A stretch of DNA of 20,017 nt, from positions 1-20,017 of the IMG/VR virus record IMGVR_UViG_3300020205_000847, one strand, 5' to 3'. Under the pieces are notes generated by a model. The model worked only from the letters and a program-made list of their open reading frames with translations. It was not told the DNA's origin and did not search any database. Positions within the stretch are counted from its first letter, which is position 1. The number at the start of each line of letters is the position of its first letter. Below are positions 6,870 through 14,311 of this stretch, piece by piece. The translations under genes and the position numbers were made by a program. Origin of the DNA: a virus.

Positions 6870-7765
6870 ACTGCCATTGGCGCACTTAGAGCAGGGTGCG
6901 ATTTATAATTTACAAGTTTTATATCATCCATAGAAAAAGAATTAATATCTTTTATATCAGGATTTAACCAAAGAGTAGGTGCTTCTAATGGTTCTCTTGT
7001 CAAAATTTCATTAACTTGATTTATATGATTATTGTAAATATGTACATCGCCAAATACTAATATTAACTCACCTACTTCAAGGTCACATACCTGTGCTATC
7101 ATGTGAGTTAATAAGGCATATGATGCTATATTAAATGGGATTCCTAAATAAGAATCTCCGCTACGTTGATACATTTGGCAGGATAGTTTATTTTTTGATA
7201 CATACATTTGGAACATAGCATGACACGCCGGCAAGGCCATTTGATCAATTTCGCCGGGATTATAACTTATTACCATATGTCTACGGCTATTAGGGTTTGT
7301 CTTCAACCCTTCAATTAGATTTGCTAATTGATCAAGGTTCTTATAAACTGGATCAAACCAAGTTTTACCATAGTCATCATCTATATCAGGTTCACCTTCG
7401 GGAACATGTGTTCGCCAACGTCGCCATTGCACCCCGTATATTCTACCTAAATCACCTTCACTCATTGCCTTAGGTTTCCAATCGGGTGCTAATGCATTTG
7501 GAGTCCATATTGTCACCACACCTTCTTTTGTGCCATGTGTGATTTCAGCCAATCTACGTTCATTTCCACTGCCTTCGATAAACCATAACAACTCTCCTAC
7601 TACAGCTTTCCAAGCAAGTTTTTTAGTAGTAACTGCTGGAAATCCTTTTTTGAGGTCAAATTTTAATTGACGACCAAATACACTTAATGTACCTACTGAA
7701 GTTCTATCACCCTTTTCTTCGCCATTTTCTATTATATCACGTAACAACTCTAAATAAGATTTCAT
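6866..7765 (-). CDS. thyA: Thymidylate synthase
   Basis: The enzyme converts dUMP and methylene-tetrahydrofolate to dTMP and dihydrofolate. The 299-residue protein has the full ThyA layout: RTSVGTLSVFG (Arg21) for phosphate binding, the active-site Cys181 in LPACH, the RSGDSYLGIPFN nucleotide-binding block at about 201-212 and the C-terminal APMAV. I chose the ATG at 7763-7765, which overlaps the DHFR stop (ATGA) and follows the ribosome-binding site GGAAAAG; a TTG 12 bases upstream is a weaker choice. It is somewhat longer than E. coli ThyA (264 residues), with insertions in the 100-140 region. The neighbouring DHFR regenerates its folate cofactor. Confidence 0.96.
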   Translation of the reverse strand: MKSYLELLRDIIENGEEKGDRTSVGTLSVFGRQLKFDLKKGFPAVTTKKLAWKAVVGELLWFIEGSGNERRLAEITHGTKEGVVTIWTPNALAPDWKPKAMSEGDLGRIYGVQWRRWRTHVPEGEPDIDDDYGKTWFDPVYKNLDQLANLIEGLKTNPNSRRHMVISYNPGEIDQMALPACHAMFQMYVSKNKLSCQMYQRSGDSYLGIPFNIASYALLTHMIAQVCDLEVGELILVFGDVHIYNNHINQVNEILTREPLEAPTLWLNPDIKDINSFSMDDIKLVNYKSHPALSAPMAV

Positions 7766-8217
7766 TTTCTTTTCCAAATTTCATATGTATGATCATCATT
7801 GCCCACTGCTTCTTCACAAAAAAAATGTTGTTCTATGTATAACATATCTATCCAGGTATCGCACTGGTATTCAATAAATGTTTTAGTCAAGTGAATTTCT
7901 AAAATTAAATCCCAGCAAGAATTAATTAATTTAGCGCCACCTATTATCCAAGCATTATTAAACGGTGCAATAGTATATAAATTAGGAACAGATATTGCCC
8001 CGTTAGGTAGTAATAATGTGTTACTAGTTACTACTATATTCAATCTACCTGGTAATGGTTTTTTTGGAAGACTTTCCCAAGTATGTCGTCCCATAACAAT
8101 TACTTGATTGTCAGTTAATTGTTTAAATCGTTGCAAATCACCTCGGAGATTAGTCCAAGGTAAGTTGTTCTTATAACCTATCCCGCCATTTGGGTCACAG
8201 GCTATTATCAGTTTCAT
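7762..8217 (-). CDS. folA: Dihydrofolate reductase
   Basis: The enzyme reduces dihydrofolate to tetrahydrofolate with NADPH and recycles the product of the next gene, thymidylate synthase. The 151-residue protein shows the family's N-terminal GGIGYKNNLPW, the catalytic acid Asp27 in RGDLQRFK, the NADPH-binding VMGRHTWES at 41-49 and PLPGR. The adjacency of DHFR and ThyA resembles frd-td in phage T4. The start codon overlaps the stop of the upstream 98-residue gene, and its own stop overlaps the thyA start, so expression is coupled throughout. Confidence 0.95.
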   Translation of the reverse strand: MKLIIACDPNGGIGYKNNLPWTNLRGDLQRFKQLTDNQVIVMGRHTWESLPKKPLPGRLNIVVTSNTLLLPNGAISVPNLYTIAPFNNAWIIGGAKLINSCWDLILEIHLTKTFIEYQCDTWIDMLYIEQHFFCEEAVGNDDHTYEIWKRK

Positions 8218-8510
8218 AAATTTCTTAGAAATTCATCGGTAGCGGGTTGCACTGTATCCGCAATGCTTTGCACATTTAAGACAAATTCAATACTTACTAC
8301 TAATTCATCTAATTCATTTAATCGTTTACTGATTAATTCTTCAACTTGATCAGACTCTAACCCTTGTTGTAAAAACTTCTCTATGTTAATGGTTTGCTGT
8401 TTTTTACCTTTAAGTTTAATTATAATTTTACGTATAAATTGAACTGGAATTTTATTCTTTTCTACATCTTCAAGGATGTGTTCCCATTTTTGAATAAATT
8501 CAGGTGACAT
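8214..8510 (-). CDS. Conserved phage protein, mostly helical, unknown function
   Basis: This 98-residue protein is basic in its first half (KIIIKLKGKKQQ) and acidic in its second, with predicted helices throughout. I recall similar proteins (a kinase-unrelated, helical 100-residue family) next to the gene at 8513 in environmental T4-like phages, but no function is known to me. The ATG follows the upstream stop after 2 bases, and its stop overlaps the DHFR ATG. This tight arrangement supports the call. Confidence 0.7.
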   Translation of the reverse strand: MSPEFIQKWEHILEDVEKNKIPVQFIRKIIIKLKGKKQQTINIEKFLQQGLESDQVEELISKRLNELDELVVSIEFVLNVQSIADTVQPATDEFLRNL

Positions 8511-8512
8511 TA

Positions 8513-9214
8513 TTATGCACCAACTTTAATTTTTTTTACATATGCTCGTTTAACTGGAGTTTCTACGATAGGTTGAATGACCTCAGATTTTTTTACTTTT
8601 TTAGGTTTGTCAGGAGTTAATGCAGGATTTAATGAATGTGCTTCCGCAGTTAATCTTGCTGATTCGGCTAACAAGCCGTGTGCTTCTTTTTCCATTTTGA
8701 GTGCTTGCTCTAATCGTTGAGTGGCAAGAGTAACATCTCCTAATGCATCTTTTCCTGCTATAATAGGTTCTTTATTACCGCGCATTCTACGAACTACATC
8801 TGCTGGATCTTGCAATCCTCGACTATCATTCATTTCAGCCAATCGTTTAACCGCAGCCTCACCTTGTTGCATTTCATCAAGAATTTTATTCAATTCGTCA
8901 AGTTTAATTTTTGTATTAGGTTGCGGTGTCATAACAATTTGACTAGTTTGCACTTTTTTCAATTGACTTTCAACATGCAACACTACTAGCAACGGTCTGC
9001 CATCCGGACCATATGTCCGATTAAGTGCATCTGCTAAATTTTCACTATGTTGTCCAATGTCACTTTCAATACATTTTATTAACGGGTCATGGATGTGTTG
9101 ATTTAGTGTTTCAGTATATGTTACTAAACACATGTGTGGTTCGTTTGGAACCTCACGAAAAATTACAGCGACCTTACGGTCTCCGTGTTTACCTACATGT
9201 CGTAAAAAACTCAT
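8513..9214 (-). CDS. Conserved T4-like phage protein beginning MSFLRHVGKHGDRK
   Basis: The 233-residue protein opens with MSFLRHVGKHGDRK followed by IFREVPNEPHMCLV, a pattern I recall from uncharacterised proteins conserved in environmental T4-like phages. Residues 110-180 are helical and charged (LDELNKILDEMQQGE), suggesting a coiled coil. The C-terminal 40 residues are Lys- and Pro-rich, as in nucleic-acid-binding or flexible tails. It has a strong ribosome-binding site AAAGGAGAT 8 bases before the ATG, consistent with the first gene of the coupled operon running to 4805. Its function is unknown. Confidence 0.75.
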   Translation of the reverse strand: MSFLRHVGKHGDRKVAVIFREVPNEPHMCLVTYTETLNQHIHDPLIKCIESDIGQHSENLADALNRTYGPDGRPLLVVLHVESQLKKVQTSQIVMTPQPNTKIKLDELNKILDEMQQGEAAVKRLAEMNDSRGLQDPADVVRRMRGNKEPIIAGKDALGDVTLATQRLEQALKMEKEAHGLLAESARLTAEAHSLNPALTPDKPKKVKKSEVIQPIVETPVKRAYVKKIKVGA

Positions 9215-9275
9215 GGTGTATCTCCTTTAATTGTTTCTTTATTATATTTAATAGTAATTTGCTAACCCTAAATAT

Positions 9276-9701
9276 TTATTTAGTAAGTTCATCCAGCATA
9301 CGATATTCTTTATAAGCATTAACTACTGCCGGCGTAGTATTGCGATTTGTCGGCGAAACTTCCATCCAAATTTCGTTTTTATTATCCCAACTATTTAGAT
9401 CTGGGTGGTAGAAGCTTCTACCCAAACCTACAAAATTTCGTGGTTGATGAATCTTTCCACCATTATACAAATCCGTTGCAAGTTTTTCTACCTCTTCCCA
9501 TGGCTTGACTGCAAGATCATACTCAGCAGGTCGACTGGAAGTGAAATTGCCTTCCTCATGATATTGTTTTACTATTCCAATAAATTGTTCCAAAGTTTCC
9601 GATTTGGTACGGGTGATAATCACTAAAACATCATCCTTGGACACTTTGCCTAATAAAAGACTTTGCAAACATCTACCCAAACTTGTGCCAATATACATCA
9701 T
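9276..9701 (-). CDS. Conserved phage protein, unknown function
   Basis: This 141-residue protein begins MMYIGTSLGRCLQSLL and carries the motifs DDVLVIITRT, GGKIHQPRNFVG and WMEVSPTNRN. I recall similar uncharacterised proteins in environmental phages. No known catalytic signature or membrane segment is seen. The start overlaps the stop of the 122-residue gene (ATGA), and it is the last gene before a 61-base gap that precedes the next operon. Confidence 0.7.
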   Translation of the reverse strand: MMYIGTSLGRCLQSLLLGKVSKDDVLVIITRTKSETLEQFIGIVKQYHEEGNFTSSRPAEYDLAVKPWEEVEKLATDLYNGGKIHQPRNFVGLGRSFYHPDLNSWDNKNEIWMEVSPTNRNTTPAVVNAYKEYRMLDELTK

Positions 9702-10066
9702 ACAATTACCGATTTCTTTGTTGCTCTGTTACTATAAAATTTATATCCTACATTACGAATAGCATCGGCTATTACTTGTGGACTATCTTCAAATGTTTCT
9801 CTAATATCCTGTTCAGACAGTTCAGAATCAAAAGTATAAATTTCATAATGCCGTTGACTATTTACTCTAGCCCTCAATATCATCATATCTAATGGAACAT
9901 GTGCCGGCTTAATTGTAGCATTGTCTTCTTTGAGAATACGAAAGATATTTTCTTTTTCCCACTGTTGATGTTCTTTTTCAATTTTTGAAACATTGATTAA
10001 AGACTCAAGTCCATTCATGTCCCACATGACAACAAATCTAGTTGTTTTCTTTTTTGATGAGTGCAT
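9698..10066 (-). CDS. Small conserved phage protein, unknown function
   Basis: The protein is up to 122 residues, with the opening RFVVMWDMNGLESLINV, a central alternating region and a basic C-terminus. Two starts are possible: the ATG at 10064-10066, which overlaps the upstream gene by 29 bases, and the ATG at 10025-10027 (MWDMNG), which follows the upstream stop. Neither has a clear ribosome-binding site. I prefer the longer form because RFVVMW looks like the first beta-strand. The stop overlaps the next ATG. Confidence 0.65.
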   Translation of the reverse strand: MHSSKKKTTRFVVMWDMNGLESLINVSKIEKEHQQWEKENIFRILKEDNATIKPAHVPLDMMILRARVNSQRHYEIYTFDSELSEQDIRETFEDSPQVIADAIRNVGYKFYSNRATKKSVIV

Positions 10067-10289
10067 ATACTATCTTTGCCTGTTCTAATATATCTGCTAA
10101 TGCTACGTTTGTTTTTGCTGCACGGTGTATTTCAGCCCAGAGTTTACTTTCTATTATGTGTTCATGCAATGGGCGACCGTCAACCGTTCTATTATCCATA
10201 ATTAATTTACGTTCGGAGGAATCGGATTCACGTTCATAAACCCTTTTACCTTTATCCGGACTTTCATAAATTAAATTTGTATTTTTCAA
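10038..10289 (-). CDS. Small phage protein with YESPDKGKRVYERE motif, TTG start
   Basis: This 83-residue protein begins with a TTG at 10287-10289 whose TG overlaps the TGA stop of the VWA gene (TTGA). The N-terminal pattern IYESPDKGKRVYERE is one I recall from small uncharacterised proteins of T4-like phages, which argues against the internal ATG at 10199 that would remove it. The remainder is helical. The TTG start follows AAAGG closely. Its position directly after the VWA gene suggests co-expression with it; the function is unknown. Confidence 0.65.
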   Translation of the reverse strand: MKNTNLIYESPDKGKRVYERESDSSERKLIMDNRTVDGRPLHEHIIESKLWAEIHRAAKTNVALADILEQAKIVYALIKKENN

Positions 10290-11584
10290 TTGCCTTTATT
10301 ATCATAAATTGCATAAGTTCCGAATGGGGGATTCGGATTAGGGTCACCGTGAATGATCCAAGTAGTATCACAGTAGTCAGCATCACCCCAACTGCCGCAG
10401 GGGTATCCATCAGTAAATACAATCAATCGTTTTGGATCAATAGCGTGTTCCTTCAAATAAGTAAATATACAATCAAAGTCAGTACCACCACCACCTTCTG
10501 GTACATATTCATCAATTGAGTCCATGTTATCGCTATGAAAGTCTTTTGGATTATAGACCTCTGTATCAAAACAAAAAACATGTACCTTATATCCATCAAA
10601 ACTATTCATCATCCCGCCGATTTCGCCTAGAAAATCTTGTGCTTGTTTCTGACTAATACTTCCAGACATATCAAGAGTAACAACTACATCAATTTCTTGA
10701 CCTGGAGTCATCCCGGGCATAATTGCATCTAAATGCCAACCTCGACGGGAAGGGCGCATCCATGAATAGTCGGCGCGAATACAACTAGTTAAATTAGTTT
10801 GAATCAATTCTCGCCACGGCATTACAGGATTAGTATGTGATTTGATCAACCGTTCAACACCTGCAGGTAATGTTCCGGGGTCTGCGCTACCAGCAGCATT
10901 AATAATTGCTTGTTTTACTTCTTGTCGTACCCGCTCACGTTCTTCTGAAGACATTTTAGGACGACCTTTACCTTTGCCACTGCCGTCGATTTCTTCTCCA
11001 TCTTCATCACCGTCACCATCTTCTTCACCATCTAAGTGTTCATCTAGCAGTTGGTCAATTAATTCATCCATTGAAATTGTTTTGCAATTTTGTAACAAAT
11101 CATCATAAATTTCTTCAGCAGATTTACCGTCGTATTTTTTCTCATACAGACAAGGAACGGTAGTAATAAAATCACCAATTTTATGACGCTTTAGGTCAGC
11201 GTTTACTGCATAATCATCTGCAATATTCCAAATTTTAGGATCCCGCTGTTCTCTACGACCCATGTGATCATATACTACATGCAATACTTCATGCGCTACC
11301 AAGAATTCTACTTCTTTTGGTTTCAGCATCATAATGAAACGTGAATTGTAATAAAAAAGTTGACCGTCAGTGGCAGCAGTACCGCACCATTCATCGGCAT
11401 TAACTAGTTTTAATCGTGTTGCAAGATTGCCAAAAAATGAATGTTTCAGCAATAAAGAAATACGGGCACTTACCAACCTCTCACGGGCATTGAAATCAAT
11501 TTTTGGATCAGTTGGTCCAACTAATTTATCAAATTTGTTACTTTTAGATTTAGATTTTTTTACAGTAGAAACAACAGCACTCAT
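10286..11584 (-). CDS. Putative metallopeptidase-domain plus VWA-like protein, partner of a MoxR ATPase
   Basis: The 432-residue protein joins two modules. The N-terminal half has a zinc-binding HEVLH at residues 98-102, followed by NIADDYAVN at about 120-128, as in the DUF2201-type putative metallopeptidase domain. The C-terminal half has a VWA-like domain with the metal-ion site DMSGS at 305-309 and TDG later on. An acidic linker rich in Asp, Glu and Gly (about 181-205) separates them. The gene lies directly downstream of an AAA ATPase, the classic arrangement for a MoxR-VWA chaperone pair; in cyanophages related pairs are labelled CobS and CobT. It has its own consensus promoter and an AAAGGA ribosome-binding site. 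The target is unknown. Confidence 0.85.
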   Translation of the reverse strand: MSAVVSTVKKSKSKSNKFDKLVGPTDPKIDFNARERLVSARISLLLKHSFFGNLATRLKLVNADEWCGTAATDGQLFYYNSRFIMMLKPKEVEFLVAHEVLHVVYDHMGRREQRDPKIWNIADDYAVNADLKRHKIGDFITTVPCLYEKKYDGKSAEEIYDDLLQNCKTISMDELIDQLLDEHLDGEEDGDGDEDGEEIDGSGKGKGRPKMSSEERERVRQEVKQAIINAAGSADPGTLPAGVERLIKSHTNPVMPWRELIQTNLTSCIRADYSWMRPSRRGWHLDAIMPGMTPGQEIDVVVTLDMSGSISQKQAQDFLGEIGGMMNSFDGYKVHVFCFDTEVYNPKDFHSDNMDSIDEYVPEGGGGTDFDCIFTYLKEHAIDPKRLIVFTDGYPCGSWGDADYCDTTWIIHGDPNPNPPFGTYAIYDNKGN

Positions 11585-11634
11585 GTCAGGTCCTTTATTA
11601 ATGTATAGAGTATTATATCAGATAATATATTTAA

Positions 11635-11640
11635 TGTCAA
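11635..11640 (-). promoter_or_regulatory. -35 element of the VWA-gene promoter (with -10 at 11612-11617)
   Basis: The minus strand has TTGACA at 11635-11640, a 17-bp spacer ending in TGA, and TATAAT at 11612-11617, so it is a full sigma70 consensus with an extended -10. It lies between the AAA ATPase and VWA genes, about 20 bases upstream of the VWA ribosome-binding site, which gives the second gene independent expression. Confidence 0.9.
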
Positions 11641-11662
11641 TGAGTAAACTGTTATTTCTCAG

Positions 11663-11679
11663 CCCAATTATTAATTGGG
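11663..11679 (-). other. Hairpin over the 3' end of the AAA ATPase gene
   Basis: CCCAATT and AATTGGG form a perfect 7-bp inverted repeat around a 3-base loop that includes part of the TAA stop of the ATPase gene. There is no T-run after it, so it is either a weak terminator or an mRNA 3' stabiliser ahead of the VWA promoter. Confidence 0.4.
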
Positions 11680-12771
11680 TTCTACAATATATTTGCCGTA
11701 TTTTTTATGAAACTGATTAAAGTTTTTCAACTGACTGGGTTCAATTGGCAGTTTATATGTTTTTAACGCAATTTTAGCCCCTAGCACAACCAACTCAGTT
11801 TCAAAATTATCCATAATATAATTGAAAAAGTTATCAGCCATGACATGGAAATCTTTACTAGAAATTTTTCTATTTTCAATAGCATCTTTCAACTCATAGC
11901 ACATTGCAATAGTTAATGCATACATAGCCGAAATTTCTTTAACAGCAAGGTCTTTTACCTTACCAGAAAGAATATCAATCGGGTTAGGCATTTTACCTGA
12001 AAATCTACGATGGGCCGCAAATTTAATTGCAAGACCATCTCCTACTGCACCTGAGATTAGATTCAAAATAGTATCTGGATCAGTATCATCATCATCATTT
12101 AGCAAATCAGACACAAAGCACCAACTACGCGGTGTAGCAAATGCTCGGCTTGATGATTTTGAATCAAATTCATTTAGGTCTTGTTTGGCAAACGATAGAT
12201 AGCCAACCACATCTTTATGAATACCTTTATTCACTGCCCATGTTTGCCATGATGTAAAATCAGCCCGCATTTCCAAATGCAAGAAACGATTTGCCAGGGG
12301 CATTGGCATACGATAAGTAACACCTTTGTCACTGTCACGATTACCTGCAGCAACAATAACTACATTGTCAGGCAATACATATTTACCAACACGGCGATTC
12401 AAAATCAATTGATAACCAGCAGCCTGAACAGCAGGTGATGCTGAATTCATTTCATCCAAGAACAAAACAACAATTGGATATTTACTTGCTAGTTCCTCAT
12501 CGGGCAAATCAACAGGGGCAGCCCAATCCATTTTATTGAGGTCCTTGTTGAAGTAAGGGATACCCCGAATGTCAGTGGGTTCCATTTGAGCCATACGCAA
12601 GTCAATCATATGACCGCCCAACTCTTTTGTAACATCTGCTACAACTTCAGATTTACCGATGCCGGGAGGTCCCCAGATGAACAGTGGACGCTTAACTTTA
12701 AATGCTTTTAGCAATGCTTTACGTGCCTGGACACTAGTAATAGTAAGACGATCAGAAACAGTTGATACCAC
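11671..12771 (-). CDS. MoxR-type AAA+ ATPase (CobS-like)
   Basis: The 366-residue protein has Walker A GPPGIGKS at residues 34-41, Walker B VVLFLDE at 101-107, a NSASPAVQAAGYQLI helix typical of MoxR-family ATPases and a sensor-1 region AAGNRDSD at about 140-147 followed by PMPLANRF (arginine finger area). Such ATPases remodel proteins together with a VWA partner, and the next gene encodes one. The start is a GTG at 12769-12771 after the ribosome-binding site AAGGA. A consensus promoter at 12800-12828 drives it. In phages this family is often annotated as cobalt chelatase CobS, but no cobalamin gene is present here, so a role in chaperoning host or phage complexes is more likely. Confidence 0.87.
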   Translation of the reverse strand: MVSTVSDRLTITSVQARKALLKAFKVKRPLFIWGPPGIGKSEVVADVTKELGGHMIDLRMAQMEPTDIRGIPYFNKDLNKMDWAAPVDLPDEELASKYPIVVLFLDEMNSASPAVQAAGYQLILNRRVGKYVLPDNVVIVAAGNRDSDKGVTYRMPMPLANRFLHLEMRADFTSWQTWAVNKGIHKDVVGYLSFAKQDLNEFDSKSSSRAFATPRSWCFVSDLLNDDDDTDPDTILNLISGAVGDGLAIKFAAHRRFSGKMPNPIDILSGKVKDLAVKEISAMYALTIAMCYELKDAIENRKISSKDFHVMADNFFNYIMDNFETELVVLGAKIALKTYKLPIEPSQLKNFNQFHKKYGKYIVEPN

Positions 12772-12799
12772 AATAATTCCTTATTAAGTTGAAAAATTT

Positions 12800-12828
12800 A
12801 TTATAACACTAATTTAATTAAATGTCAA
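12800..12828 (-). promoter_or_regulatory. Consensus sigma70 promoter for the AAA ATPase gene
   Basis: TTGACA at 12823-12828 and TATAAT at 12800-12805 on the minus strand are separated by 17 bp, with TGT before the -10 (extended -10). The -35 lies inside a long inverted repeat at 12822-12849. Confidence 0.9.
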
Positions 12829-12849
12829 TACTTTTTTGAGTATTGACAT
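12822..12849 (-). terminator. Inverted repeat, possible terminator overlapping the next -35
   Basis: ATGTCAATAC and GTATTGACAT form a perfect 10-bp inverted repeat with an 8-base loop. It lies 4 bases beyond the stop of the gene at 12854 and is followed on the minus strand by TTAATTAAATT, a weak T-rich tail. The second arm contains the -35 hexamer of the ATPase promoter. It could be a terminator, an operator or both. Confidence 0.45.
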
Positions 12850-12853
12850 ACTA

Positions 12854-13267
12854 TCATTTTGCCAGAAGGTAGGGTTTGTCCCACTTACCAATGTTCACAT
12901 CAACGTACCAACCCACATCAAAGTAGTCGGATTGAATGTCAGAGCGGTCATGATTACCGTCATTCATTGCATGGAATACTTCCTGCATAAAAGCAAGGGC
13001 CTTACCGTCGTAATGATCTTTGAAGTGATAAGGATTTACTTGATCGTAACCACTAGTGCTAGGCTTAAAGCCGCTAGCCACTTGGTAGTGACTATTACCG
13101 CAAACTGTATTAGAATTTGCAATAAAGTCAATAGAACCAGATTTAAGATTCAAACACAGGGTCATATGATTACGTACTGCAAGAGACCCTTTAACCTTAT
13201 ACTTAGCAAGAATTGCCTTGATTTTAGGGGCAATTTTTGCTTTCTTTTCTTGAGACATATAAGCCAT
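12854..13267 (-). CDS. Conserved phage protein with DYFDVGWYVDVNIGKW motif
   Basis: The 137-residue protein begins MAYMSQEKKAKIAPKIKAIL (a helical basic start) and ends with a conserved block DIQSDYFDVGWYVDVNIG followed by KWDKPY. I recall close relatives in many phages and plasmids, with no known function. It has a good ribosome-binding site AGGAG before the ATG and its own promoter at 13302-13330, whose leader resembles those of the three small genes upstream. No catalytic motif is evident. Confidence 0.75.
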   Translation of the reverse strand: MAYMSQEKKAKIAPKIKAILAKYKVKGSLAVRNHMTLCLNLKSGSIDFIANSNTVCGNSHYQVASGFKPSTSGYDQVNPYHFKDHYDGKALAFMQEVFHAMNDGNHDRSDIQSDYFDVGWYVDVNIGKWDKPYLLAK

Positions 13268-13301
13268 TTAAGAACTCCTGTTGTTTACTGAATAAGACTC
13301 T

Positions 13302-13330
13302 ATTATATCACCAAACCAATTAAATGTCAA
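13302..13330 (-). promoter_or_regulatory. Consensus sigma70 promoter (cassette copy 4)
   Basis: TTGACA at 13325-13330, a 17-bp spacer ending in TGA, and TATAAT at 13302-13307. The TGA inside the -35 is also the stop codon of the upstream gene (13327-13329). The spacer differs from the other three cassettes at a few positions. Confidence 0.9.
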
Positions 13331-13782
13331 CCGTTCAACTTTGCACGGAGCAGGTCGCTCAGAGTAGGCTGATGTTCTCCGGGAACCACCACATCCTCTA
13401 CGAACAGGTCTACCCTTTCGCCGTAGTAGCCATTTGACTCACCCAACCAACGAACATCCACATATCCCTTGCGGGTTGCGAACTTGTAGAAGGTCCAAGT
13501 CACAGACTCGTGGTCTCTTTCGTTGAAGTCTACAGGAGTCTGACCCTCAACCTCTTCAGCCATGAGCAAAGGCTCGCCAACCAAGTCCTGCAGGTCACCA
13601 ACGATATCGTTGATATCCACACACTCGCAACAGTCTTGCTGGTGAGCAAACATAAACCGTTCGCCTTGTGCGGTTACAAAAGTCATTTCGCCGTCACCAA
13701 CGGAGCCAGTGACTTGGACAAAGGTCTTGCCCAGCATCTGTGCCATGCCCTTTTGGGTGTCTACTATGTTGCGGTAATCCAT
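13327..13782 (-). CDS. DUF7448-like conserved protein, G+C-rich outlier
   Basis: This 151-residue protein has the motifs MLGKTF, QDCCECVDINDIVGDL and WTFYKFAT followed by VRWLGESNGYYGERV. I associate these with the DUF7448 family of phage and plasmid proteins, whose function is unknown. I start it at the ATG at 13780-13782, which follows AAGGAAAAG; a longer frame would run into the upstream gene. Its stop lies within the -35 of the next promoter. The gene is clearly richer in G+C than its neighbours (32 of 60 bases at 13381-13440 against 20 of 60 at 11881-11940), which points to recent acquisition. It is co-transcribed with the 76-residue gene upstream. Confidence 0.8.
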   Translation of the reverse strand: MDYRNIVDTQKGMAQMLGKTFVQVTGSVGDGEMTFVTAQGERFMFAHQQDCCECVDINDIVGDLQDLVGEPLLMAEEVEGQTPVDFNERDHESVTWTFYKFATRKGYVDVRWLGESNGYYGERVDLFVEDVVVPGEHQPTLSDLLRAKLNG

Positions 13783-13792
13783 TTTCTTTTCC

Positions 13793-14023
13793 TTAAATAG
13801 TTTCAGTTTCAAGTTTAGCAACACGCATCATTTTGAGGTTGCCATGAGTAGCACACAGGCGAACCGAATAATCATGTCCGGCAATCTGACCAAGTGTAAC
13901 ATCAATCCAAGGAACAATTTTATTAGCAGCATTCAGATTCAAGCAAATGTTAGTGATAACACCTTCAAGATTACCGGCAGCAGAAGACCAAGAAATTGTG
14001 TCGTTGATATTAAGATTATTCAT
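13793..14023 (-). CDS. Small protein of unknown function
   Basis: This 76-residue protein has an alternating polar/hydrophobic composition suggesting a small beta-rich fold (ISWSSAAGNLEGVITNI). I do not recognise it. It starts at an ATG after the weak ribosome-binding site CAGAG, 34 bases downstream of the -10 of its own consensus promoter at 14057-14085, and its stop lies 10 bases before the next gene's ATG. These signals and the cassette-like leader support it as real. Confidence 0.65.
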   Translation of the reverse strand: MNNLNINDTISWSSAAGNLEGVITNICLNLNAANKIVPWIDVTLGQIAGHDYSVRLCATHGNLKMMRVAKLETETI

Positions 14024-14056
14024 ATTTAACTCTGTTTGTTGTCTGTTTAAGTATCT

Positions 14057-14085
14057 ATTATATCACCAAAACCATTTAATGTCAA
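14057..14085 (-). promoter_or_regulatory. Consensus sigma70 promoter (cassette copy 1)
   Basis: TTGACA at 14080-14085, a 17-bp spacer ending in TGA, and TATAAT at 14057-14062. From -35 through the leader it is almost identical to the copies at 14312 and 14606. The TGA stop of the gene at 14082 is inside the -35. Confidence 0.92.
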
Positions 14086-14279
14086 GCCAAAATAGCAAAA
14101 TTTTCTGTAAATTTGACTACTGAGCCCTTGAAACGCTCCAGGGCAGTGTAGTATTCAGCAGAGAAATTGGTGTTTTTACCGGCAATTTCTAGTTGATAAC
14201 TATAGTTACCCAATCTCCATAACACAACCCGTTCCCGATCTTTGTTATAACCATCTGCGATATACTGAATTTGATTCAT
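14082..14279 (-). CDS. Small protein of unknown function
   Basis: This 65-residue protein has an aromatic and charged composition (YNKDRERVVLWRLGNYSYQLEI) that suggests a small beta-sheet. I do not recognise it. The ATG follows GAG after a consensus promoter at 14312-14340 and a cassette-type leader. The stop codon TGA lies inside the -35 of the following promoter. The supporting evidence is the promoter, the ribosome-binding site and the compact packing. Confidence 0.62.
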   Translation of the reverse strand: MNQIQYIADGYNKDRERVVLWRLGNYSYQLEIAGKNTNFSAEYYTALERFKGSVVKFTENFAILA

Positions 14280-14311
14280 TTTGCGATCTCTGTTTGTCTG
14301 TTTAAGTATCT

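Noticed and set aside
9241-9269. TATAAT at 9241-9246 as a sigma70 promoter for the operon at 9214
   Set aside because: At 17 bp upstream the hexamer is AGGGTT, far from TTGACA, and no extended -10 is present. It remains only a weak possibility.
10842-11108. Ser/Pro-rich plus-strand frame opposite the VWA gene
   Set aside because: It mirrors the acidic Asp/Glu/Gly linker of the VWA protein and has no start signals.
11671-12771. Cobalamin (cobaltochelatase) function for the CobS-like ATPase
   Set aside because: No cobalamin or CobN-like gene is present, and the partner is a metallopeptidase/VWA protein; the generic MoxR-type label is safer.
12836-13291. 151-codon plus-strand open frame opposite the 137-residue gene
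   Set aside because: The minus-strand gene has a promoter, a ribosome-binding site and recognisable conserved motifs; the plus-strand frame has none and its peptide looks random.
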